Below, one piece after another: positions 1 to 5,220 of a stretch of 5,351 nt of DNA. The DNA comes from a bacterium (GTDB taxonomy: Bacteria; Arandabacterota; Arandabacteria; Arandabacterales; JALGWA01), in assembly GCA_025774425.1 (NCBI GenBank), contig JALGWA010000128.1, positions 1-5,351 on the forward strand, given 5' to 3'. Made by a program: the position numbers and the translations under genes. How positions within the stretch are numbered: the first letter of the stretch is position 1; each line of letters begins with the position of its first letter. Below the pieces are notes generated by a model. That model worked only from the letters and a program-made list of their open reading frames with translations. It searched no databases and was not told the origin of the DNA.

Positions 1-1
1 C

Positions 2-715
2 GGGGGCCTCGGCATCTTCATAAACATCCCCTCGCTCATGATCACGGCCGGAGGCACTCTCGCCGCGACCCTGATCAACTACCCGCTCGGCGACACCTTC
101 AGGGTCATGATGGTCACCAAGAGCGCTTTCCTGCACAAGATGGACTCGCCCGAGCAGACCATCAAGACCCTCGTCAGTTTCGCTGAGAAGGCGAGGCGCG
201 AGGGACTGCTCGCGCTCGAGAAGGATCTCAAGAAAGTGGACGACGACTTCCTGAAGGGCGGCCTCGAGCTTGCGATCGACGGCATCGACCCCGACCTCGT
301 CGCCTCCATGCTGAGGATGGAACTCAACTTCCTGATGGAGAGACACCGGCGGGGGCAGGGCATGTTCAAGGCCATGGGCAAGTTCGCGCCCGCCTTCGGC
401 ATGCTCGGAACCCTGATCGGATTGATCCAGATGCTGAGGTCCATCGAGGACCCGTCGAGCATCGGCCCCGGCATGGCGGTCGCCCTGATCACCACCTTCT
501 ACGGGACGCTGATAGCCAACCTCATCTGCATACCGCTGGCCGGCAAGCTCGAGATGATCTCGGAGCACGAGGTCATGGTCAAGGAGATCGTCATAGAGGG
601 CATCCGCTCCATACAATCGGGCGACAGTCCCAGGGTGGTCGAGCGCAAGCTGAAGTCGTTCCTCGCGCCCAAGATGAGGGAAGCCGTCACGGCGGGAAAA
701 GCGGGGGCTGAGTAA
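2..715 (+). CDS. motA: Flagellar motor stator protein MotA (5' end cut by window edge)
   Basis: MotA is the inner-membrane subunit of the flagellar stator. It forms a pentamer around a MotB dimer and couples ion flow to torque on the rotor protein FliG. The reading frame is open from base 2, and the 237 visible residues begin GGLGIFINIPSL, a strongly MotA-like stretch. About 20-25 residues, most of the first membrane segment, lie upstream. The second membrane segment is at about nt 29-97. The cytoplasmic loop carries the charged segment KARREGLLALE (from about nt 186), where the family has its rotor-contacting Arg and Glu. The third and fourth membrane segments are at about nt 380-440 and 470-550, with the family's conserved prolines at codons 389-391 (FAPAFG) and 533-535 (CIPLAG). 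The internal ATG at 38 falls inside the conserved N-terminal region, so it is not the start. The stop overlaps the motB start (TAATG), implying translational coupling. I cannot decide between H+ and Na+ use. Confidence 0.96.
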   Translation, partial: GGLGIFINIPSLMITAGGTLAATLINYPLGDTFRVMMVTKSAFLHKMDSPEQTIKTLVSFAEKARREGLLALEKDLKKVDDDFLKGGLELAIDGIDPDLVASMLRMELNFLMERHRRGQGMFKAMGKFAPAFGMLGTLIGLIQMLRSIEDPSSIGPGMAVALITTFYGTLIANLICIPLAGKLEMISEHEVMVKEIVIEGIRSIQSGDSPRVVERKLKSFLAPKMREAVTAGKAGAE

Positions 716-1476
716 TGCCCGCCGGGGACAAGCGGCCGCCGGAAGAGGGGGCGAGCTGGCTCACCACCTTCGGTGACATGGTGACGTTGCTCTTCACGTT
801 CTTCGTCCTCGTGTATTCCTTTTCTTCTTTCGAGGCCGGCGACTGGGAAACGGCGATCGGGGCCGTGAGGGGGGCGCTGGCGGTCGTACCCGGCAGCATG
901 GGCAATCGCGTGGTCGCCGGGGGGGGGGCGGGACCGTTCAGCGGTCACAAGGGCGTCTTCCCGCTCTTCGTCACCGACCTCTCCGGCCGGGAGGCGAGGC
1001 TCACGGCGATCCGGAAGAGGCTCGGCGAGCTCGGTGTCATAGACACGACCGGCACGGACGAAGGCGTCCAGGACGTCGAGCTCGTCGAGACCAAGTCGGG
1101 CTTCAAGTTCAGGATATCGACGAGACTGCTGTTCGAGAGGGGCAGCGCGGAGGTCAAGAAGTCCGCCTACGACCTTCTCGAGGCGATCGCCGACGCGTCG
1201 TCCAAGGGAAAGGCGACGGTGACGGTCGCCGGCTACACCTGCGACCTCCCGATCCACACCCCGGAGTTCGCCTCCAACTGGGAGCTCTCGGCGAGGAGGG
1301 CCACCAACGTGCTGCGCCTGATAAAGAGCAGGGCCGGACCCGATGCCCGGTTCATCGCGCTCGCGAGGGGCGAATACGGTCCGATCGCGCAAAACGACAC
1401 CGAGGAGCACCGTGCTAAGAACCGCCGGGTTGAGGTGCTCTTCGATCTCGAAGGAGGTTCGCCGATTGGCTACTGA
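715..1476 (+). CDS. motB: Flagellar motor stator protein MotB with intact ion-binding Asp
   Basis: MotB anchors the stator to peptidoglycan and carries the Asp that binds the driving ion. The protein has 253 residues, normal for the family. A short cytoplasmic tail leads into one membrane segment at about residues 15-39, with W15, the conserved GD21M and LLFTFF; D21 matches E. coli MotB Asp32. A plug-like segment with AIGAVRGAL follows (47-55). A glycine-rich linker comes next, encoded partly by ten consecutive G (nt 919-928). The C-terminal OmpA-like peptidoglycan-binding domain (about 125-245) shows LLFERGSAE, GYTCDLPI (173-180), SNWELS (187-192) and NRRVEV. Where most MotBs read GHTD, this one has TCD, with Cys176 at the usual Asp. 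The ATG shares its A with the motA stop, and the next gene overlaps its 3' end by 11 bases, so it is very probably co-transcribed and translationally coupled with both. Confidence 0.96.
   Translation: MPAGDKRPPEEGASWLTTFGDMVTLLFTFFVLVYSFSSFEAGDWETAIGAVRGALAVVPGSMGNRVVAGGGAGPFSGHKGVFPLFVTDLSGREARLTAIRKRLGELGVIDTTGTDEGVQDVELVETKSGFKFRISTRLLFERGSAEVKKSAYDLLEAIADASSKGKATVTVAGYTCDLPIHTPEFASNWELSARRATNVLRLIKSRAGPDARFIALARGEYGPIAQNDTEEHRAKNRRVEVLFDLEGGSPIGY
919..928 (+). repeat. Ten-base poly-G tract inside motB
   Basis: Ten uninterrupted G (nt 919-928) encode Gly69-Gly71 and the first base of Ala72, in the linker between the plug-like segment and the peptidoglycan-binding domain. Losing one G would bring in a TAG at 1040-1042. 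Gaining one G would leave a frame open to a TAA near 1414-1416. Either change removes the anchoring domain. Tracts of this length are prone to slippage and also to sequencing error. Confidence 0.9.
1451..1457 (+). promoter_or_regulatory. Ribosome binding site setting the TTG start of the second motB-like gene
   Basis: AAGGAGG is a perfect anti-16S match, eight bases upstream of TTG 1466. The other in-frame candidates fit less well. GTG 1478 is 20 bases away, ATG 1523 would remove the charged cytoplasmic tail and has no well-spaced site, and ATG 1343 lies deep inside motB. Confidence 0.8.
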
Positions 1477-2239
1477 CGTGCCGGGCCCCAAGAAGAAGAA
1501 GGAGGAAGACGAAGACGCCTTCATGATGTCGTACACCGCCCTGATGATTCTCCTTCTCACGTTCATGATCGTCATGGTGACGATGTCGACGTTCAAGGAG
1601 CCCAGGTTCAGGAAAGCCATAGGGTCGGTCCGGGGCGCCCTGTCGTTTTTCCCCCACGCGGGGGGAGAGGACATGGCGCTGACGGGCCATTCCGGGGTCT
1701 TGCCGGAGGAGACCCTCGCCAAGGCGCTTCGCGAGGAGAGCCTCGAGGAGAAGGAATACCGCGAGGCCGTGCAGGAGGCCAAGCGGATAGCCGGATTGCC
1801 CGGTTTCGAGGACCTCGAGGTGATCGAGACCGCCGACGGGCTGTCGATCAGGATCTGGGACGCGCTGATGTTCCCGAGCGGGGGCGCGGACCTCCACCCC
1901 GAAGTGCTGCCCGTGCTCGACGTGGTAGCCAAGATCGCCGAGATCCGTCCCGGCAAGGTCTCGGTGGTCGGGCACACCTGCGACCTCCCCATATCGACGG
2001 AGCAGTTCCCGTCGAACTGGGAGCTGTCGATCGCGCGGGCCATCTCCGTCGTCGAGTACCTGAGCGCGAAGGGCGTGCCGCCGGACTCGCTCTTCGCGTA
2101 CGGTGTCGCCGATACCAGGCCCCTCGTGCCGAATACGACACGCGAGTCCCGGCGCAGGAACCGGCGGGTCGAGATATACATAAGCAACGCCCTGAAGAGA
2201 GAGAACGGACATGCGGACAGGGCGGAGGGACGGTCGTGA
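1466..2239 (+). CDS. Second MotB-like protein (OmpA/MotB domain) lacking the ion-binding Asp
   Basis: From the TTG the protein has 257 residues and is plainly a paralogue of the preceding MotB. A highly charged tail (KKKKEEDED, 9-17) leads into one membrane segment (about 19-43). This aligns without gaps to that of MotB through the anchors LLxTF, the closing Phe and AIGxVRGAL. In that alignment the channel Asp (D21 of MotB) is Ala25 (codon GCC, 1538-1540), the Trp is Phe19, and the segment has no charged residue. The OmpA-like domain (about 118-240) is intact: LMFPSGGA, GHTCDLPI (169-176), SNWELS (183-188), RRRNRRVEI. It should therefore sit in the membrane and grip peptidoglycan, but it cannot carry ions as MotB does. 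It could be a partner in mixed MotB dimers, a structural stator subunit, or a regulator; which one is not shown. It overlaps motB by 11 bases, so expression should be coupled. It could simply be annotated motB or as an OmpA-family protein. Confidence 0.93.
   Translation: MATDVPGPKKKKEEDEDAFMMSYTALMILLLTFMIVMVTMSTFKEPRFRKAIGSVRGALSFFPHAGGEDMALTGHSGVLPEETLAKALREESLEEKEYREAVQEAKRIAGLPGFEDLEVIETADGLSIRIWDALMFPSGGADLHPEVLPVLDVVAKIAEIRPGKVSVVGHTCDLPISTEQFPSNWELSIARAISVVEYLSAKGVPPDSLFAYGVADTRPLVPNTTRESRRRNRRVEIYISNALKRENGHADRAEGRS
1646..1669 (+). other. Possible RNA hairpin within the second motB-like gene
   Basis: Five T and five C are followed, after a four-base ACGC loop, by GGGGGGAGAG. As RNA this can pair over ten base pairs including three G-U pairs (C1651-C1655 with G1660-G1664, then T1646-T1650 with 1665-1669). 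It lies inside coding sequence (LSFFPHAGGE) and no T-run follows it, so it is not an intrinsic terminator. Any effect on expression is speculative. Confidence 0.3.
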
Positions 2240-2318
2240 GCGCGATAGAAGACACGCTCGGCGCCCGAGGCATGTGGAAGCGGACATGACGGAAGCAATA
2301 CCGGGGGGTTTCAAATGA
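2236..2318 (+). other. Two overlapping mini-ORFs bridging the second motB-like gene and the HD-GYP gene
   Basis: The spacer between the two genes can be read as a chain. GTG 2236 overlaps the upstream stop (GTGA), has GGAGGG six bases before it (2224-2229), and encodes 17 residues (MSAIEDTLGARGMWKRT) to TGA 2287-2289. ATG 2286 overlaps that stop (ATGA) and encodes ten residues (MTEAIPGGFK) to TGA 2316-2318. That stop in turn overlaps ATG 2315 of the HD-GYP gene (ATGA). The three readings use three different frames. This could be a translational relay keeping ribosomes on the message up to a gene whose own ribosome site is weak (only GGGGGG), the remnant of a lost gene, or chance. I do not claim stable peptides. 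Confidence 0.3.
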
Positions 2319-4417
2319 AGGCAGAGCGCACCGGTAACAGGATCGGCATTCTCGAGACCCTGTTTGATCCCGTCTACGGGACCAGGTTCATCGATCTCAT
2401 GAAGAGACGGCTCGCGAGGTACGGGGTCATGCTCGAGAGCGATCCCTATGGGGTGGAAACCGAGGACGGCAAGAACCTCGTCAAGGTGGTCCTCGGCGAC
2501 ATAGCCGCGGCGATACGGGCCGGGCTCTCGGCCGAGCAGGTGCTCGTTGCGCTTTTCGCCGAGCCCGGTGGGGAATCCTTTGTGACGGGCACGGCCGGCA
2601 TATCGTCCGCCGAGGAGGAGCACGTGCTCCTCATGGCCATAGACTCGGCTCTCGAAGAGACGGCACCCGAGACATTCACCGTGTCCGCGGTCGAGTACCG
2701 GGCGACGACGGACGACGCCCCGGTCGCCACACAGGCCCCTGTGGCCGTAGTGGCGCCGATCATCGTAGGCGATAAGGTCAGCGGCATCATAGCCGCCGCC
2801 CACGGCGGGGACGAGGACTTCTTCACCCGCGAAGACGGCAGGATGCAGGTGCTCGGGCATGTCGTCGGCGGCGTCATAAACGAGATCGGCAACGAGTTCG
2901 AGAACGAGGAGAGGCTGCGCTCCCTCGCCTACGGTCTCTCGGCCGCGCTCGACGCCAGGGATCCCAAGACCCGCGGCCATTCCGACCGCGTCTCGATGAT
3001 AGCGATGGCCATCGTCAACGAGTTGGAGAAGATGGATGACTCCCCGGTGTACCAGGAGCTCAGGAGCTCCATGCGGCTGGCCGGCCTGCTTCACGACATA
3101 GGCAAGGTCGGCATACCCGACAGCATACTCCTCAAGGCCGGAGAACTGACGAAGGAAGAATACCATTGCATCAAGCGCCACCCGTTGATCGGCGCCGAGA
3201 TTGTGAATGCATGCGCCGGGCTCAAGGATCTGGTGCCCGGGGTGCTCTACCATCACGAGCACTACGACGGCTCCGGGTATCCCTTCGGGATCAAGGGGGA
3301 GGAGATCCCGCTCCTCGCAAGGGTGATTTCCCTTGCCGACGCCTTCGACGCCATAACGTCCGACCGCCCGTTCCGCGCCGCATCGTCGCACGACGAGGCC
3401 ATATCCATACTGACGGGTTACCCGTCCAAGAACTTCGACCGGATGGTCCTCAAGGCACTGGTGAGAGCCCACGAGAAGGGCGCGTTGAGCTTCGTCAAGA
3501 TTCCCGCCAAGTCCGCCGGCGTCGGAGAGCCCGAGAATGAGATAGACGAGGCCTACGGCGGCGCGTTGAAGTCGCTGCCAACCCTCCCGCCCGTGCTCAC
3601 CGTGGTCAACAGGATGCTCGCCGACAAGGACGCGCCCCTCAGGGACGTCGCCAAGGCGCTCTCGTCCGACGAGGGCCTGACGAGCCGCGTGCTGAGACTG
3701 GTCAACTCCGCGTATTACGGTCTGCCGAGGCGGATCTCGACCGTTCCGCTGGCGATTACGATTCTCGGAGCGAAGGCCGTAAAGAACCAGGTCGTCAACA
3801 TAGCCTTCGCAGACCTGATGAATTCCCTCGGCGGCGGGCGCAGGGAGTACGCCCTGCTGTGTACCCACACCATCGCCACGGCCGCGTGGGCCAAGGCGAT
3901 CGCCGCGAGATTCGGCAACACCGACGAGGAAGAGGCTTTCACCGCCGGGCTCGTGCATGACATAGGCAAGGCGGTGGCCCTCAGGCTCAAGCCCGCCGAC
4001 TACGGCAAGGTCGTCGTGGAGAGCGCGACGAGCGGCAAGGCGCTCCGGGGCGTGGAAGAGCAGGTGCTGGGCTTCGACCATACCAGAATAGGCGCCTGGG
4101 CGGCCGAGAGGTGGAAGCTTCCCCAGACCCTGTCGGCCGCGATCAGATGGCATCACGAGCCCGAGGGCGTGCACGACGAGGAGGGCGCGATCAGGAACCT
4201 CGTCGAGACCGTTCACCTGGCGGACATACTCGCAAGGGCCTCGGAGCAGGATCCTCCCGATTTCGCCGGGACTCTGATCGAAGAGGCGAGCCAGTGGATA
4301 CTCGAGGGTCTCGGCGAGGCCTTCATGGCGGAGATCGAGCTGATGTCGGCGGACGTCGAGGAACAGAGGCACGTGTTCGAGGATACGTTCGGGTTGGGCG
4401 GAAGCGGTTCCGCCTGA
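2315..4417 (+). CDS. GAF-like/HD-GYP/HDOD signalling protein, predicted c-di-GMP phosphodiesterase
   Basis: The product is a soluble protein of 700 residues with no membrane segment visible. Residues ~75-195 resemble a degenerate GAF sensor region; VAPIIVGDKVSGIIAAA is typical of the end of such domains. Residues ~200-390 form a complete HD-GYP domain: RDPKTRGHS with H222, LLHDIGK with H260/D261, HHEHYDGSGYP at 313-323, then LADAFDAITSDRPFR. HD-GYP enzymes hydrolyse c-di-GMP, and no signature residue is missing. Residues ~417-640 form an HDOD domain (LPTLPPVL, SRVLRLVNSAYYG, LAITILGAKAVK). Its HD-type ligands also look complete: H518, H548/D549, H589, H613 and D637. HDOD domains are usually treated as non-catalytic signalling modules, so this is worth noting. 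Placement after the stator genes suggests that it ties motor output to c-di-GMP; that link is inferred. The ATG at 2315 follows a weak GGGGGG ribosome site and overlaps a mini-ORF stop. No alternative start lies upstream in frame. Confidence 0.94.
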   Translation: MKAERTGNRIGILETLFDPVYGTRFIDLMKRRLARYGVMLESDPYGVETEDGKNLVKVVLGDIAAAIRAGLSAEQVLVALFAEPGGESFVTGTAGISSAEEEHVLLMAIDSALEETAPETFTVSAVEYRATTDDAPVATQAPVAVVAPIIVGDKVSGIIAAAHGGDEDFFTREDGRMQVLGHVVGGVINEIGNEFENEERLRSLAYGLSAALDARDPKTRGHSDRVSMIAMAIVNELEKMDDSPVYQELRSSMRLAGLLHDIGKVGIPDSILLKAGELTKEEYHCIKRHPLIGAEIVNACAGLKDLVPGVLYHHEHYDGSGYPFGIKGEEIPLLARVISLADAFDAITSDRPFRAASSHDEAISILTGYPSKNFDRMVLKALVRAHEKGALSFVKIPAKSAGVGEPENEIDEAYGGALKSLPTLPPVLTVVNRMLADKDAPLRDVAKALSSDEGLTSRVLRLVNSAYYGLPRRISTVPLAITILGAKAVKNQVVNIAFADLMNSLGGGRREYALLCTHTIATAAWAKAIAARFGNTDEEEAFTAGLVHDIGKAVALRLKPADYGKVVVESATSGKALRGVEEQVLGFDHTRIGAWAAERWKLPQTLSAAIRWHHEPEGVHDEEGAIRNLVETVHLADILARASEQDPPDFAGTLIEEASQWILEGLGEAFMAEIELMSADVEEQRHVFEDTFGLGGSGSA
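2615..2632. repeat. Perfect 18-bp palindrome inside the HD-GYP gene
   Basis: The 18 bases GAGGAGCACGTGCTCCTC equal their own reverse complement, centred on CACGTG. They encode part of the GAF-like region (EEEHVLL). It could form a seven-base-pair hairpin with a four-base loop, or be a dimeric protein site, but a coding explanation is sufficient. Confidence 0.5.
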
Positions 4418-4425
4418 GGTCGAGC

Positions 4426-4533
4426 ATGCAGATTAGGCGCCTGGCCCGGGCGCTCCGGCGCCTTGATGCCCGGGTCTCCTCCGCTGCCCCTCCCGCCTCG
4501 GTCTCATCGGGCGCCGGCAATCCCGTGGATTAG
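4426..4533 (+). CDS. Possible small ORF of 35 residues, unrecognised
   Basis: An ATG nine bases after the HD-GYP stop has GAGG (4416-4419) six bases upstream. It opens a 35-residue frame to TAG 4531-4533. The peptide begins with a strongly basic, potentially amphipathic stretch (MQIRRLARALRRLDAR) and ends in a low-complexity Ala/Ser/Pro tail. I recognise no family. In DNA this GC-rich an open frame of this length is easily random, and it also covers the hairpin at 4435-4463. The ribosome site and its position directly behind the operon are the only points in its favour. Confidence 0.2.
   Translation: MQIRRLARALRRLDARVSSAAPPASVSSGAGNPVD
4435..4463 (+). terminator. GC-rich hairpin downstream of the HD-GYP gene, possible weak terminator
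   Basis: AGGCGCC (4435-4441) pairs with GGCGCCT (4457-4463). Two more G-C pairs can form inside, with T4442 bulged. It lies 18 bases after the stop codon, where an operon end would be expected. No T-run follows, so it is not a classical Rho-independent terminator. It may protect the 3' end or act with Rho. Confidence 0.25.
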
Positions 4534-4537
4534 GGGG

Positions 4538-4565
4538 TTGTCTCCCCGGGAGTTTCTGGTAGGAT
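4538..4565 (+). promoter_or_regulatory. Candidate housekeeping promoter with extended -10
   Basis: TTGTCT (4538-4543) and TAGGAT (4560-4565) each match four of six consensus positions and are 16 bases apart. A TG one base before the -10 (4557-4558) makes it an extended -10. This falls in a locally less GC-rich part of the intergenic region. Transcription would begin near 4572, just after the GTG at 4569, which supports ATG 4599 as the start of the next gene. The call rests on sequence matching alone. Confidence 0.4.
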
Positions 4566-4598
4566 ACGGTGTCCGGGTTTCCCCTGAAAGTGGACCCT

Positions 4599-5198
4599 AT
4601 GCAAGAGAATCATTTCGGGCTCCTGGCCGGGGTCGTGCTCGCCGCGGGCCTGCTCGTCCCCTCCGCGCCGCGGGCGGCTGTGCCCGACGCGGCCCAGCCG
4701 GGCAAGAGCGTCTTCACCAGCCTCTACGGCGTTCCCGGCGCCGGCCTGTCGCTCGATGCCAAGTACTGGGAGCGGGTCGGGGTCGGCGTATCGTTCACGG
4801 GCGGCCGGACGGCGATCTACCCGGGCTATACCGACGATGCCGCCGGCGAAGAGTTCGTGCTCGAGACATATGTCGACGTCATGATCGCATCGTCGCCGGG
4901 CGTGCCGGCCCCGGGGACTTACGGCGTGGCCTTCATAGGCGGTGTCTGGGTCACGGGGGGCGTCCAGCGCCCCCTGATCGGTGTCTGCGGCGCTTACTGG
5001 TTCGACTCCAGGGTCATCATGAGGGGCAATGCCGTGTACGGCCCGTCCGCGGGCATCGAGCTCGCATACGTTCTGGCCGGGAACCTCGAGGCGACGCTCA
5101 CTGTGCTCAGCGGAAGGGGAATGCTGGGGCTGAGGTTCGGACTGGTCGAGCCGCACCCGTTCACGCACGACGTGGACGAGCTGGCGGCGGGCCGGTGA
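4599..5198 (+). CDS. Small exported protein of unknown function, possible outer-membrane barrel
   Basis: The protein has 199 residues from ATG 4599. A hydrophobic core at about residues 8-20 (LLAGVVLAAGLLV), followed by SAPRAA, looks like a signal peptide cut at about residues 23-27. The rest is rich in Gly, aromatic residues and short alternating stretches (VGVGVSFTGG, FVLETYVDVMIA, TYGVAFIGGVWV, GMLGLRFGLV), as in small beta-barrel or periplasmic beta-sandwich proteins. It does not end in the usual barrel signature of a terminal aromatic; a polar tail (HDVDELAAGR) follows instead. I recognise no family. ATG 4599 has only a weak GGA nearby. GTG 4569, with AGGA at 4561-4564, would add ten residues including a Lys that would help the signal peptide, but it lies on the upstream edge of the predicted transcript. 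The gene is separated from the motility genes and probably has its own promoter. The MATE gene follows after 22 bases and may be co-transcribed. Confidence 0.68.
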   Translation: MQENHFGLLAGVVLAAGLLVPSAPRAAVPDAAQPGKSVFTSLYGVPGAGLSLDAKYWERVGVGVSFTGGRTAIYPGYTDDAAGEEFVLETYVDVMIASSPGVPAPGTYGVAFIGGVWVTGGVQRPLIGVCGAYWFDSRVIMRGNAVYGPSAGIELAYVLAGNLEATLTVLSGRGMLGLRFGLVEPHPFTHDVDELAAGR

Positions 5199-5210
5199 CG
5201 CGGCCGGGCG

Positions 5211-5215
5211 GGAGG
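5211..5215 (+). promoter_or_regulatory. Ribosome binding site setting the TTG start of the MATE gene
   Basis: GGAGG lies five bases upstream of TTG 5221. No ATG in this frame occurs before the conserved N-terminal MATE residues; the first in-frame ATG (at 5284) is already inside the first membrane segment. Confidence 0.7.
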
Positions 5216-5220
5216 CTGTC

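Noticed and set aside
1343..1465. An ATG at 1343 as the start of the second motB-like gene
   Set aside because: It would overlap motB by 134 bases and add an Arg/Ser-rich tail unlike any MotB. TTG 1466 has an ideal ribosome site.
499..2298. A 599-codon minus-strand frame opposite the stator genes
   Set aside because: It lies opposite three clear motility genes and its translation is low-complexity and family-less. It is a composition shadow.
2240..2314. A sigma-54 or flagellar-class promoter ahead of the HD-GYP gene
   Set aside because: No TGGC-N7-9-TGC-like or flagellar sigma-type boxes with correct spacing could be found.
2725..2744. Inverted repeat GCCACA/TGTGGC in the HD-GYP gene
   Set aside because: A six-base-pair stem with an eight-base loop in GC-rich coding sequence is expected by chance.
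3050..3070. Tandem CAGGAGCT repeat (about two copies)
   Set aside because: Only two eight-base copies within conserved HD-GYP coding sequence, explained by the codons used.
1415..4372. A very long open frame on the minus strand opposite the second motB-like gene and the HD-GYP gene (985 codons)
   Set aside because: Its translation shows no recognisable domain, and the sense frames encode well-conserved families. Such antisense openness is usual when GC-rich codon bias removes stops from the opposite strand.
4533..4552. GGGGG...CCCC and CTCC...GGAG as a terminator before the exported-protein gene
   Set aside because: The stems are four to five base pairs with no clear T-run, and they overlap the better-supported promoter candidate.
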